From the NCBI GenBank assembly GCA_002285055.1, contig NQYJ01000009.1, positions 1 to 64,000 on the forward strand: 64,000 nt of DNA. Reading direction: 5' to 3'. Numbering within the stretch: position 1 is the stretch's first letter; the number at the start of each line of letters is the position of its first letter. Source of the DNA: Candidatus Izimoplasma sp. ZiA1. Lineage in GTDB: Bacteria; Bacillota_I; Bacilli_A; Izemoplasmatales; Izemoplasmataceae. Below are positions 50,901 through 59,813 of the stretch, piece by piece. A program made the position numbers and the translations under genes. Under the pieces are notes generated by a model that saw only the letters and a list, made by a program, of their open reading frames with translations, was not told the origin of the DNA and searched no databases.

Positions 50901-51692
50901 GGTGTTATAACTTTTAATAGTACACAAAGAGATGCAATTGAAAATCTAATAGACGAAGAAATATTTAAAAGATCTAAATATCAGAAAGAGTTTGAACAAG
51001 AATTATTTAGAACAGAAGACGGAGAAGATAAAAGTTTATTTGTCAAAAACATTGAAAATGTTCAAGGTGATGAACGAGATATAATTATATTTTCTATGGG
51101 GTATGCAAAAGATATTGATGGGTATGTAAGAAGAAGATTCGGTTGGTTAAATAATGAAGGTGGTCAAAATAGACTAAACGTTGCAATTAGCCGTGCAAAG
51201 AAAAAAATATATTTTGTTTCAAGTTTGTATCCTGAAGAGTTAAAAGTCGAAGATTTAAAAAGTACAGGTCCAAAGTTATTAAAAGACTATATGCGTTACT
51301 GTTATAATATTTCTAATAATAAACCAGATATGGCTAGAGAAGTTCTTCAGCAGCTACATAATAATGAAATAGTAAAAAATGAAGAAAACATTAGCTTAAT
51401 TGTTAAAGAAATAAAAAGTAGATTAATCAAGAATAACTATAATGTTAAAACCTCAATTGGAATAGGTGATTATAGTATAAATTTAGCAGTATATGATGAT
51501 GAAACATCATCATATAAACTTGGTATTATATGTGATATAAATGAATCAAGTAAGTTTAACTCTCGAGAAGAACTTGTTCATCAGGAGAAGTATCTAGAGG
51601 CTAGAAACTGGAAACTTTATCGTGTGTTTTCATCTAATTGGTATACTGATCCAAACAAGGAAATGAGAAATATAAGAGAGTTGCTAAAATAA
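47976..51692 (+). CDS. HRDC-SF1 (Upf1-like) helicase with degenerate C-terminal nuclease fold
   Basis: 1238 residues. About 25-95 look like an HRDC domain (KKPLKISDFLAISGIGQVFMDEYATDFLRVI). The SF1 core starts near 385: GPPGTGKSQTITNLI (Walker A), LVIFDEASQMYVEKGIPAIYRAKKVVIAGDTKQLRPSS (motifs II-III), NYHYRSVYEEL, then ENVQGDERDIIIFSMGY and GGQNRLNVAISRAKKKIYFVSS (motifs V-VI). The last 85 residues resemble the MTES_1575 endonuclease-like domain that ends DUF4011-type helicases, but the catalytic Asp and Glu are replaced (INLAV, GIICD). Such proteins act in DNA repair or phage defence. Own promoter region, followed by the DJ-1 gene after 18 bases. Confidence 0.85.
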   Translation: MALKKDKLLEELDQLRENIKENEKINKGRTPFVCSDSVLKEIAIKKPLKISDFLAISGIGQVFMDEYATDFLRVILKHQNDTVKEVKVSKNAYKVLDHYKDRLTNISRRNPNLYMGKTVKKTSFDLSLIKINEEIINFLTNKRVSVLNLKFDPTVSGEALERNITTLYRETNKDEKETGSYDLYLAYPYVEGVFKKDRFAIKAPLLYFPVKLNRNKRDFSIRKDRDKDIIYNRDLLLATSKMEKNDIDSNVPFIYDFNKKTLMEIVIPFYRNNGILIKEDKASFNFEQYKNELKDDFVKKRRSTFHLKEYITIGRYKLYSSMIQKDMSKILDSRNYNDLLEDLIEETNLYDEEKDTSFMIDNQKVSENRLSYINDINYAQEKVIDLVNRYQKLVIWGPPGTGKSQTITNLIAASVLKGENVLVVSEKKVALDVIYSRLKSASKYAMFIDDSENKQEFYHKLNEFINPLPPKRTLNNDIFRLEEEIKDILDTLDKSLDLVYNQKIQDIPINQLYSRYVKDKDVINNLSPKRVHSIFKSVYKRPMFKDLEKIERTFDKKNNLTSYLKYEQMKQDYPILLKLETKISRSNKIEFDEFSSEYKEYFEKYSTCGFFKKRRLKKQFILNNKKRLTFMTKKRSIDNDFIKLLSVDNTLHNYIFDNIDKLNKIKTKHANLTLNEYKFLEMLLHHPELKNVKDIAKHRHYLFDAFYTGYLEDFKAKNQKHLYILEKYQAKLNELNELMEEKKHVTVESFEMELYKHALNFSNTKRIMDVKRILESTHKLSVKAFIDIFQLELMNNVRVWMMTPEVVSAIIPLVYGMFDLVIFDEASQMYVEKGIPAIYRAKKVVIAGDTKQLRPSSLGIGRLEDEDEYFEDNVLKDVSMDAKSLLDLARYKYHETILNYHYRSVYEELIAFSNHAFYEGKLIVSPNQFNSQKPPIEYVYVKNGIFENRRNIEEANAVIKLIRKVFRERQNNETIGVITFNSTQRDAIENLIDEEIFKRSKYQKEFEQELFRTEDGEDKSLFVKNIENVQGDERDIIIFSMGYAKDIDGYVRRRFGWLNNEGGQNRLNVAISRAKKKIYFVSSLYPEELKVEDLKSTGPKLLKDYMRYCYNISNNKPDMAREVLQQLHNNEIVKNEENISLIVKEIKSRLIKNNYNVKTSIGIGDYSINLAVYDDETSSYKLGIICDINESSKFNSREELVHQEKYLEARNWKLYRVFSSNWYTDPNKEMRNIRELLK

Positions 51693-51710
51693 AAAAAAGG
51701 AGTGGTTGTA

Positions 51711-52268
51711 ATGAAAAAAGTTTTAGTTCTACTTGCTAATGGTTTCGAGGATATTGAGGCTGTAACTGTTATTGATTTACTAAGAAGAGCAAAGATTAAT
51801 GTAACTGTTACAACTGTATCTAACTCTCCTATTACTAGTGGGTCAATGTTAGAATATAATGTTGATAAAAACATTAGCGAAATTAAAATAGAGGATTATG
51901 ACTTGTTATTTTTACCAGGTGGCGGTGGTGTAAAAGAACTTGATGATAGTTTAAAGGTAAAGGAAATTATTTCAAGATTCGTTAGATCTAAAAAGTTTGT
52001 TGCTGCAATTTGTGCTGCTCCTTTAATTCTTGGCAAAATGGGATTCTTAGATAATAAAAGATTTACTTGTTATCCTAGCTTTGAGAGATTTAGTGATAAA
52101 GGTATTTACACGGGAAATGGTGTTGAAGTTGATGGTAACATTATTACTGGAAGAGGTATCGCTTATGTTTTTGATTTCGCATTTATGCTAATAAAAATAT
52201 TAGAAGATGAAGTTGTATTGTCTTCAGTTAAAACTTCAACTTTATTCAATGAGGTTAGTAAAAAATAA
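51711..52268 (+). CDS. DJ-1/PfpI family protein
   Basis: 185 residues. NGFEDIEAVTVIDLLRRA (conserved Glu), LFLPGGGG, and AAICAAPLILGKMG with the nucleophile-elbow Cys are DJ-1/YajL/ThiJ hallmarks. The family includes glyoxalase III-like and chaperone-like stress proteins; the closest pattern is the YajL/DJ-1 subgroup. ATG 51711 has GGAG eight bases upstream; GTG 51702 is inside the ribosome site. It probably shares a transcript with the helicase upstream and the cupin downstream. Confidence 0.9.
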   Translation: MKKVLVLLANGFEDIEAVTVIDLLRRAKINVTVTTVSNSPITSGSMLEYNVDKNISEIKIEDYDLLFLPGGGGVKELDDSLKVKEIISRFVRSKKFVAAICAAPLILGKMGFLDNKRFTCYPSFERFSDKGIYTGNGVEVDGNIITGRGIAYVFDFAFMLIKILEDEVVLSSVKTSTLFNEVSKK

Positions 52269-52296
52269 ATATATAATATAATATGGAGGTTTGTTT

Positions 52297-52647
52297 ATGG
52301 CTATAGGTAATATTAATGATATTCAGGGTATAAAACTTGAAAGTGATTTAGTAAAAAATGCTTTAATGAAAGTTCTAGTTTCACCAACTGATGGATGGGA
52401 CGGATATGTGATGAGAGTAGTAGAACTTGAAAAAGATGGTTATACTCCAAAACATTCTCATGATTGGCCACACATCAACTATGTAATTGAAGGTGAAGGA
52501 GAAATATTATTTGATGACAAGTATATAAAGGTTAATGCTGGAGCTTATGCCTTTGTACCTAATAATACAGTTCATCAATATAGAAATACATCAGATAAAG
52601 TATTTAAGTTTATTTGTATTGTTCCAGAAATAGGACATAAAATATAA
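52297..52647 (+). CDS. Cupin-domain protein
   Basis: 116 residues forming one small beta-barrel. Motif 1 is GYTPKHSHDWPHINYVIEGEGEI (His-x-His and later His as metal ligands) and motif 2 AYAFVPNNTVHQYRN. The family binds a metal and can be enzyme or sensor; no substrate is suggested. ATG 52297 follows GGAGGT with six bases between; the in-frame TTG 52291 is too close to the ribosome site. Confidence 0.87.
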   Translation: MAIGNINDIQGIKLESDLVKNALMKVLVSPTDGWDGYVMRVVELEKDGYTPKHSHDWPHINYVIEGEGEILFDDKYIKVNAGAYAFVPNNTVHQYRNTSDKVFKFICIVPEIGHKI

Positions 52648-52676
52648 AACACCATCATTGATGGTGTTTTCTTTTA
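52646..52676. terminator. Terminator between cupin and TetR genes
   Basis: AACACCATC (52648-52656) pairs with GATGGTGTT (52660-52668) over ATT; T-run follows on the plus strand and a weaker one on the minus. Confidence 0.87.
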
Positions 52677-53246
52677 TTTGTTAACCCACATATTAATAAT
52701 TTCAGAACCTTCACTTAGTAAAACTGCCACAGTATTTATGTATTCATCTTTATTGATTAAATCTCTTTTTTGGTACCACTCTTGGAATGAATCAATTACT
52801 CCTGATGCGTAAAAAGTAAAAATCAATGATAGCAAATCAATATTCTCTCCACCCATTTTTTTATAGTCCTCAATTAATAAGAGTTTAAAATGCTGTTTTG
52901 CTCTCCTCATTATAGATGCGTAAATACCAGTATTTATTATTGGTTCAAGATCAACCATTGCACTTTCTAATTTATCAAATAATAATCTAATGAACATTTT
53001 ATTATCAGTTTTGAGTCTTCTTAAATCAAGATGACTCTTCAATAAATCCGCTTGTAAAATAAATTCCTCTTCTATTTCTTCAAGTAAACTATAAATGTCA
53101 ACATAGTGTAAATAAAAAGTTTTTCTATTAATATCAGCTATTTGACTAATTTCAGAAACTTTAATTTTATTAATATCATTTGTTTTTGCGAGAAAGAAAA
53201 AAGCATCTCTAATCGCCTTTTTTGTTTTTTTTACTCTTCTATCCAT
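52674..53246 (-). CDS. TetR-type regulator divergent from MMPL exporter
   Basis: 190 residues. N-terminal helix-turn-helix KKAIRDAFFFLAKTNDINKIKVSEISQIADINRKTFYLHYVDIYSLL, the form typical of the DhaS/TetR_C_11-like Firmicutes subgroup; the rest is a helical ligand domain. It is divergent from the MMPL exporter with 153 bases between, and probably controls it. AGGAGA precedes the ATG on the minus strand. Confidence 0.88.
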   Translation of the reverse strand: MDRRVKKTKKAIRDAFFFLAKTNDINKIKVSEISQIADINRKTFYLHYVDIYSLLEEIEEEFILQADLLKSHLDLRRLKTDNKMFIRLLFDKLESAMVDLEPIINTGIYASIMRRAKQHFKLLLIEDYKKMGGENIDLLSLIFTFYASGVIDSFQEWYQKRDLINKDEYINTVAVLLSEGSEIINMWVNK

Positions 53247-53307
53247 GAAATTCTCCTTTTAATACACATATTTCAATATAGTGTTGATTATAAAACATAT
53301 TCGCTTA

Positions 53308-53369
53308 ATGTGGTAATTGCACATAATATACTCTTGAATTATAATACATGATAGTTGTTTTAGCAACAA
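53308..53369 (+). promoter_or_regulatory. MMPL exporter promoter with two palindromes
   Basis: TTGCAC (53317-53322), 17 bases, TATAAT (53340-53345). ATGTG-N7-CACAT (53308-53324) covers the -35, and TTGTT-TTAGC-AACAA (53355-53369) lies just after the start of transcription. Either could bind the divergent TetR regulator. Confidence 0.6.
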
Positions 53370-53399
53370 GTGTGTAAAAAATAAAGGACGTGTAAAAAA

Positions 53400-56300
53400 A
53401 TGGAAAAAATAGCTAAAAGAATATTGAGTTTAAAATATGTAATAGGTGTAGTTTTTATTGTAGTTAGTGCACTAGCACTATTCAATATGGATAATGTTGT
53501 TACTAATTACGACAACTCAAAATACTTGCCTGAGAGTTCAGAAGCAACAATTGCTTTAAAAGAAATTAGTAAATCATTGAGTGATTCAACAACTGTCACA
53601 GTGATGATAAAAGATACTGATTTAAATCAAGTTAGTCTTATTATGGAAAAACTTGAAAATTTATCACAAATTAAAGCAGTTATTTTCGATGAAACAAATG
53701 AAATGAATTTTAAAGACAATAATGCATTATTAACAGTTTTAGTCGAGGCAAAGGAATATTCAAAAGAAGTAAATGACTTTATTGATGAAATTAGAGTAGT
53801 TCTTTCTGATTATGATTATTACTTAGGGGGTAATGCTGTTAACAATAATTTTTTAGAACAAAAGATTGAAGAAGAAACTCCATATATACTAATTATTGGT
53901 ATAGTAGTAGTTACAATTATTCTATTACTAACAACTAAATCATACTTTGAACCTGTTAGTTTTGGTATAGTTGTAGGATTGGCAATAATTATCAATCTTG
54001 GAACAAATACAATATTTAGTGAAATATCATATATTACAAAAAGCGTAGCAGCTATATTGCAATTAGGGTTATCGATGGATTATTCAATTATATTACTACA
54101 TAGTTATTATCAGGAAAAAGAAAAAACTCCTGATAATAAATTAGCAATGCAACGAGCTTTAACAAACTCATTTAGAGCTATCACTTCTAGCAGTCTTACA
54201 ACTGTTATTGGTTTATTAGCATTAGTTTTTATGAGTTTTACAATCGGAACAGATATTGGTCTTGTGCTTGCAAAGGGAATAATAATAAGCTTGATAAGTG
54301 TGTTCTTACTATTACCTAACTTGATTTTATTCTTTGATAAATTCAAATTTAATAAACAACATAAAACACTTAATTTGAGCGGTTTATCTATAAGAAAATC
54401 ATCAAAGAAATTTAGTCTTATCTTTTCATCAGTATCTGTTTTATTTATTATTGGCGCGTTTTATCTACAATCTCAAAATGATTATATATTTACAGATCAA
54501 ACAACATATCCTGAGGAAGAGGAAATTGCAAAAGTATTTGGAAATTCGAACTCATTTGTTTTTGGATTAAAAAACAATGATAATCTGGTTGAAAGAGAAA
54601 ACTTAATACTAGATAAAATAGATGAAAGATATCCAAACAGTGTTTTATCTTATCTTGGGGTTATAAATACAAGCAAACTATTAGTAGGTGAGGATTATTT
54701 AGATGACTTTTTAGACACTAACAAAGCAAAATTTTTACTTGCTAACTACCGTCTCAATAATGGATATGAAATGGAAATAGGGATTAACGAGTATCTAGAC
54801 ACATTAACATATCTTAAAACTATAAATGAAGTTAGTGATGAGGATGTAATAGAGTTTGATAAATTAGCATATTTAACATATAATATGGAAGAGGAAAAAT
54901 CGATATCTCTAATAATTCAAGAGTTAATATCTAATAACCTAATTGATATTAATGATCAAGATAACATGACTTCATTATTAGGATTATATCTAATTGATAG
55001 CAACCTTATTGGTAAAGATATATTTACACTTGAAACGTACTTAGGTACAGTTATTCAAGCAAGTGAAAATAGTGATTTCCCGGTTTCAAATATTGGAGAA
55101 ATAAGTAACCTTTATACACAGCTAACATCATTAAACTTATTATTAAATAAGGAGTTAAGAAAAGAAGAATTTACTTATGTTATGCAATCAAACTTTAACA
55201 AAGTACTTGATGCGATTACTGTAGAAAACATCTACAATTCATATTTTGCCTCTATTGGAGTCAGCGTTGAAGATACAATACCATTAAAAGATACATTAGA
55301 GTTTATGGCAACAAACAATATGCTAGGTGAAAACACTGGTGAAGTTCAAGGCCTTTTACAAGTTGATACGATATTCAAAAATAATATTAATATAGAAGAC
55401 ATCAATAACACATTAAATATGGTAATCACAAGCCTTACTTCATTACCATCTAACATTACAACATCTACTGAAATGAATAAATTATTATACTCATTATTTA
55501 TAACTAACAATCTTGAATTATCTGAGATATTAATAACTGAGAAAGATTTTATAGATTACACAAACTCGGGATTGTTAAATTACTTACCATTATTGAATCT
55601 GGTAGATAATACTATTTCATCTAAATTATTATTGCTAGATGAAGCATATAAAATAGTAGTAAACAAAAATTTATTTTCACAAGAGGAAATGAATAATCTT
55701 TTTAGTAGTAATACTGATGATACATTTAAACTTAATAAACTAACAAACTATATATATTCAATTTGTTTATCTAAAAGCGATGATATGATAGATTATAGAG
55801 TTGAAGCTAAACTTCTTTTGGATTATGTGAAAGAAAATAATCTTGCTGAAACAGAAGAAGAAATTGTAGAAATTAATGACTTAAACGATCAAATTGAAAA
55901 AGTCAATTCTCTAATTGACTCAGAAGAGTTGAGTTTACTAATTATAAACACAAATTTCAAATTTGAGTCAAAAGAAACAAGAAATTTTATTGAATATATT
56001 AACGATGCAGTATTACCTCAAATTAACGAAAAAGTATATTTAAGTGGTGGTTCTGTTTCACATAACGACATTAAGGATTATTTCGAACAGGATTTGTTAA
56101 AAATTAATTTTATTACGATTGGTGCGATTTTAGTTGTGCTTGGTATTACATTTGGATCGATTATTATCCCGTTAATTCTTGTGTTTATTATTGAAGGTGC
56201 CATTTGGACAACGTTAGGTTTTTCATATATCTTTAATGAAGATATATTCTTTATAGCATATATCATTGTTGGAGCGATTCAACTAGGAGCAACTATTGAC

Positions 56301-56594
56301 TATGCAATCATACTTACAACTAATTACCAAAAAGAACGTACTACATTGGACAAGAAAAATGCATTGATAAATGCAATGAAAAAATCTACTTCAGCAATTT
56401 TAACATCAGGTACAATTCTTGTAATAGCTGGATTCTGCATTTCTATTGTGTCAACGCAAGCTTCGATTGTCTCTGTAGGTTCTTTCTTAGGTAGGGGAAC
56501 CTTAATATCTGTTGTTTTTGTCCTAACAGTATTACCCTCATTCTTATATACTCTTGATAAATATATTATTAAGAATAAGAAAAGAATCTCATAG
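53400..56594 (+). CDS. MMPL/RND-superfamily exporter
   Basis: 1064 residues. One N-terminal helix, an extracellular domain, five helices (160-315) including LGLSMDYSIILLHSYY, then a very large second extracellular domain (345-880) and five helices (890-1060) including LGATIDYAIILTTNYQ. The two D-Y pairs in the helices (MDYSI and IDYAI) match the proton-relay motif of MMPL proteins. The second outer domain, over 500 residues, is larger than usual and Asn/Leu-rich. It should export lipids, peptides or drugs using the proton gradient. AAAGGACG precedes ATG 53400. Confidence 0.88.
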   Translation: MEKIAKRILSLKYVIGVVFIVVSALALFNMDNVVTNYDNSKYLPESSEATIALKEISKSLSDSTTVTVMIKDTDLNQVSLIMEKLENLSQIKAVIFDETNEMNFKDNNALLTVLVEAKEYSKEVNDFIDEIRVVLSDYDYYLGGNAVNNNFLEQKIEEETPYILIIGIVVVTIILLLTTKSYFEPVSFGIVVGLAIIINLGTNTIFSEISYITKSVAAILQLGLSMDYSIILLHSYYQEKEKTPDNKLAMQRALTNSFRAITSSSLTTVIGLLALVFMSFTIGTDIGLVLAKGIIISLISVFLLLPNLILFFDKFKFNKQHKTLNLSGLSIRKSSKKFSLIFSSVSVLFIIGAFYLQSQNDYIFTDQTTYPEEEEIAKVFGNSNSFVFGLKNNDNLVERENLILDKIDERYPNSVLSYLGVINTSKLLVGEDYLDDFLDTNKAKFLLANYRLNNGYEMEIGINEYLDTLTYLKTINEVSDEDVIEFDKLAYLTYNMEEEKSISLIIQELISNNLIDINDQDNMTSLLGLYLIDSNLIGKDIFTLETYLGTVIQASENSDFPVSNIGEISNLYTQLTSLNLLLNKELRKEEFTYVMQSNFNKVLDAITVENIYNSYFASIGVSVEDTIPLKDTLEFMATNNMLGENTGEVQGLLQVDTIFKNNINIEDINNTLNMVITSLTSLPSNITTSTEMNKLLYSLFITNNLELSEILITEKDFIDYTNSGLLNYLPLLNLVDNTISSKLLLLDEAYKIVVNKNLFSQEEMNNLFSSNTDDTFKLNKLTNYIYSICLSKSDDMIDYRVEAKLLLDYVKENNLAETEEEIVEINDLNDQIEKVNSLIDSEELSLLIINTNFKFESKETRNFIEYINDAVLPQINEKVYLSGGSVSHNDIKDYFEQDLLKINFITIGAILVVLGITFGSIIIPLILVFIIEGAIWTTLGFSYIFNEDIFFIAYIIVGAIQLGATIDYAIILTTNYQKERTTLDKKNALINAMKKSTSAILTSGTILVIAGFCISIVSTQASIVSVGSFLGRGTLISVVFVLTVLPSFLYTLDKYIIKNKKRIS

Positions 56595-56608
56595 AGATTC
56601 TTTTTTTC
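56581..56608. terminator. Terminator overlapping the end of the MMPL gene
   Basis: GAATCTC (56584-56590) pairs with GAGATTC (56594-56600) with flanking A and T runs; the stop codon lies in the loop. It also ends the converging ZIP gene. Confidence 0.87.
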
Positions 56609-57426
56609 TATCCTAATGCAACATCTAAAGTCATCATAACTGCAAATCCAATCATGGCCCCAATTGTAGCTATTTTTGTTGTTTCCATCATTTGTGACTC
56701 AGGGATTAGCTCCTCTATTACAACATATATCATTGCCCCTGCTGCAAAACTTAACGCGTAAGGTAATGCGCTTCTCATATATATGGCTAAGATTGCTCCA
56801 AGAACACCTGCAATTGGTTCTACCATTCCACTAAATTGGCCAATTAAGAATGCTTTCTTACTTGACATACCTTCTCTTCTTAAGGGAACACTTACAGCAG
56901 CACCCTCTGGAAAATTTTGTAACCCAATACCAATAGCTAAAGCAATTGCTCCAAACACTGCTGGTTCAACCATTGAAGGATCTAACAAACCAGAAGCTGC
57001 ATATCCAAATGCAACACCAACAGCAAGACCTTCTGGGATATTATGTAATGTAATTGCCAAAACTAATAAAATACTACGGTGCCATGATGATTTTAAACCT
57101 TCTTCATGTTTTGTCATAACATGAATATGAGGTAGATATTTATCTACAATGAGTAGAAATAATCCTCCAGCTAAAAATCCTATTACCGCAGGAATCCACG
57201 GAATCATTCCAATTTGTTCTGCTAGTTGAATACCTGGATTTAATAAACTCCAGAATGAAGCTGCGATCATTACTCCTGCACTAAAGCCGAGTAATCCGTT
57301 AAATACTTTTTTAGATACATTTTTAAATGGAAAAACTAATGCAGCACCAAGTGCAGTTACAGCATATGTGAAAGTTGTTCCTAAAAAAGCAGCCAAAATA
57401 GGGTTCTCTACTACCCATGCTACCAT
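56608..57426 (-). CDS. ZIP-family divalent metal transporter
   Basis: 272 residues with eight membrane spans. The paired metal-site helices read LALTLHNIPEG-like (AITLHNIPEGLAVGVAFGYA) and GIGLQNFPEGAAVSVPLRREGMS, the ZIP helix 4 and 5 signatures, and a short His loop (HIHVMTKHEEG) lies before. It is GufA/ZupT-like and should import zinc, iron or manganese. GAGGAGTGATGAT precedes the ATG. Single gene. Confidence 0.92.
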   Translation of the reverse strand: MVAWVVENPILAAFLGTTFTYAVTALGAALVFPFKNVSKKVFNGLLGFSAGVMIAASFWSLLNPGIQLAEQIGMIPWIPAVIGFLAGGLFLLIVDKYLPHIHVMTKHEEGLKSSWHRSILLVLAITLHNIPEGLAVGVAFGYAASGLLDPSMVEPAVFGAIALAIGIGLQNFPEGAAVSVPLRREGMSSKKAFLIGQFSGMVEPIAGVLGAILAIYMRSALPYALSFAAGAMIYVVIEELIPESQMMETTKIATIGAMIGFAVMMTLDVALG

Positions 57427-57613
57427 ATCATCACTCCTCTATAATTTTTATAAACTAAGATATACTTACTTGTTTATTATACTACAAGTTTTTATTAAGA
57501 CAAAACAGGATAATAAAAAAGAAAAACGAACATAATATTATAAGATTTAAATGTACTGGAAACTATAGTCAAATACTGTATAATAAAGTTATTGAAAGTT
57601 ACGAGGTAGAAAA

Positions 57614-58546
57614 ATGGAATTACTATTTAAGCGACACATTTATACAATAAATTATAAGAGTAAAGAAAAAAATCTTTGCGAACTAGAAATGAAAAGTCTG
57701 TTTAACGAACCACTGATAAATAAATTTGTATTTAGTGATACATTAATTGATCCAAATGATTCTGTCTTTTTTAAAAGTAGATTAGATGTTATGTATATGT
57801 CTAAAAGTATTGATGAACTTTCAAGAATAATTGAGGAGTCAAACTTAACTTTAGATGGTTATAAAATTACATACATAAAAAATGATGTTATTGAGTATGA
57901 AAAAAGATTGGAAGCTATGAAAAAAATTGGTAATTCAATCGAGGGGAATTTTGATTTAAAAACACCTAAACATAGTCTTTGCATTACGAGAATTGATAAT
58001 ATTTGGTACTTTGGTAAGTACATAAAAAATAATAGTCAGTGGGTGCAAAGAAAAACAAAACCTTATAATTATTCAATAGCTTTAGATATTTCATTAGCAA
58101 AATCGTTGGTAAATATTGCATCAAAAAATAGAAAAAATATAAAAATTGTCGATCCATGTTGTGGGATTGGTACTGTTGTCATCGAAGGGTTAGTTATGAA
58201 TCTTGATATAGTGGGTTATGAGATTAATTCTTTAATCGCAAGACATGCAAATGAAAACCTTCGACATTTTGGATTTGATGAAGTAATTAAAAACAAGGAT
58301 ATGACAATTGTTAAGGAAAGTTATGATGTTGCGATAATTGATTTACCATATGGGATGTATACTCCTACAACAAAAAATTTGCAAACTGATATAATTAGAA
58401 AATCAAGAGATATTACAACAGAAGCAGTGATTGTTTCAAAAGAGCAAATCGATACTATTATTACTGAAAGTGGATATAAAATTGCTGATAAAGTAGAACT
58501 TGCTAAAACTAGAACATTTAGTAGATTTATATATTTGTGTAAATAA
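57614..58546 (+). CDS. TRM11/THUMP-type RNA methyltransferase
   Basis: 310 residues. The C-terminal Rossmann domain shows IVDPCCGIGTVVIEG (SAM site), DIVGYEINSLIARHANENLRHFG and the catalytic-type motif DLPYG, the UPF0020/Trm11-like pattern for N2-guanine methylation in tRNA or rRNA. The N-terminal ~150 residues are divergent from THUMP. GAGGTAG precedes the ATG; a TATAAT lies about 40 bases upstream (57580-57585). Single gene with terminator. Confidence 0.82.
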   Translation: MELLFKRHIYTINYKSKEKNLCELEMKSLFNEPLINKFVFSDTLIDPNDSVFFKSRLDVMYMSKSIDELSRIIEESNLTLDGYKITYIKNDVIEYEKRLEAMKKIGNSIEGNFDLKTPKHSLCITRIDNIWYFGKYIKNNSQWVQRKTKPYNYSIALDISLAKSLVNIASKNRKNIKIVDPCCGIGTVVIEGLVMNLDIVGYEINSLIARHANENLRHFGFDEVIKNKDMTIVKESYDVAIIDLPYGMYTPTTKNLQTDIIRKSRDITTEAVIVSKEQIDTIITESGYKIADKVELAKTRTFSRFIYLCK

Positions 58547-58572
58547 AAAAGGAACTTTCGTTCCTTTTTTTT
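58545..58572. terminator. Bidirectional terminator at 58.55 kb
   Basis: AAAAAGGAAC (58546-58555) pairs with GTTCCTTTTT (58560-58569) over TTTC. It serves the methyltransferase and the converging nuclease. Confidence 0.9.
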
Positions 58573-59746
58573 AATTATAATCTTCAGGTGATCCCCAAAT
58601 TAGTTCTACAAGTTCAGGGTGATCAATAAATGGATTTCGATTACCTTGAAATTGGAAGATTGCTTCATTTCTTTCAATTTCTTTTTCACTTACAGGATCT
58701 TCAATCATCCATCTTAATAGATCATCTAAGTCCCCGTATTCAGGTAATTTTAGTTCTTTTGAAGAATCAGGATCATTTATAACTTCTAAATCAACCATAT
58801 CTCCTTCTTCACCTTCATAGCGTACGGCCATATAAAATATCATTCTTGCAGTGTCACCTTTTACTTCATCTCTTGGTTCAAACTCCCAATCGTTACAAGT
58901 ATAATTACCATAACCTCTATCAACAATATTTGTATCATCACCATCATGACAATCTTCAAAATGGCGATTATTTTTAGTTGAGTTCATTACTCTTTCAGCT
59001 GCAACTAAATGGTGACCATCTGTATGAGCTCCCATATCTAAAACAGTAGCAGTACCTTCCTTGATTTCAAAGTCACCACGAGACTTACTCCAAATATGTT
59101 CACGGTTCCATTCAACTGTTTTTAATTCACCATAGATTTCCACTTCACATTCCGCTGGCGGATTTGATGAATCTTGACAAGATTTAGGTAATGAATAACC
59201 TGTATAGAATAATAAAACATTCTCTGGATTATCTGGATCCTCATCGGCATCTCTTAACATATCCCAAACATCAGTCGATGTTGATGTGTAAGGATACTCT
59301 GTGTGCCCTGTAATTATATCATTTAAAGCAGCTTTTAATGTTTCACCTGACATTCCATCAATTGAATCATAATATCCATCAGGAACGTAGATTGCAGTGT
59401 TTAGACCTTCGTAGACTTCAATAGATAACTCAACTCTAGCAAGGTTCCCAGCAGCGTCAGTTGCTTTTAAAATAACATTATATGTTCCAGTAATAGTTGT
59501 ATCAACTGTACCAATAACATCGACAATACAACTAGTATCAACGTTATCTGAACAAGTTAATGTATCAAATGTAAATGGATCATCCAATCGGACTTTTGTT
59601 GCGATAGTAGAAGTGTCAATTATAGGGGCTTTAGTATCGCCTAAAACCATTGAAAGGATATCAACGTCTAAAAAATAATTAGAACCAAATACGGCAGCAA
59701 TTATTAAGACGATTAATGTAGAAAAACTATATTTTACTCTTTTCAT
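58571..59746 (-). CDS. Secreted/anchored endonuclease I with Ig-like domain
   Basis: 391 residues. A signal-anchor (FSTLIVLIIAAVFGSNYFL) is followed by a DUF5011-like Ig domain (about 38-112; APIID...DTTITGTYNVILKATDAAGN), then an EndA/NucM-type endonuclease I: TVEWNREHIWSKS, DGHHLVAAE (catalytic His), GDTARMIFYMAVRYEGE and FQGNRNPFIDHPELVE. Members digest extracellular DNA for nutrients. The Ig domain matches those in the 4864 surface protein, suggesting a shared surface role. AAAGGAGG precedes the ATG. Confidence 0.92.
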   Translation of the reverse strand: MKRVKYSFSTLIVLIIAAVFGSNYFLDVDILSMVLGDTKAPIIDTSTIATKVRLDDPFTFDTLTCSDNVDTSCIVDVIGTVDTTITGTYNVILKATDAAGNLARVELSIEVYEGLNTAIYVPDGYYDSIDGMSGETLKAALNDIITGHTEYPYTSTSTDVWDMLRDADEDPDNPENVLLFYTGYSLPKSCQDSSNPPAECEVEIYGELKTVEWNREHIWSKSRGDFEIKEGTATVLDMGAHTDGHHLVAAERVMNSTKNNRHFEDCHDGDDTNIVDRGYGNYTCNDWEFEPRDEVKGDTARMIFYMAVRYEGEEGDMVDLEVINDPDSSKELKLPEYGDLDDLLRWMIEDPVSEKEIERNEAIFQFQGNRNPFIDHPELVELIWGSPEDYN

Positions 59747-59766
59747 TGTTTCCTCCTTTATTAAAA

Positions 59767-59800
59767 TAAAACTGCACCAAATTTAAAAATGGTGCAGTTT
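59767..59800 (-). terminator. Terminator after the M29 aminopeptidase
   Basis: ACTGCACCA (59771-59779) and TGGTGCAGT (59790-59798) form a 9-bp stem; read on the minus strand it is followed by T residues. It lies between the aminopeptidase stop and the nuclease start. Confidence 0.87.
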
Positions 59801-59813
59801 AGAAGTTTTTTTA

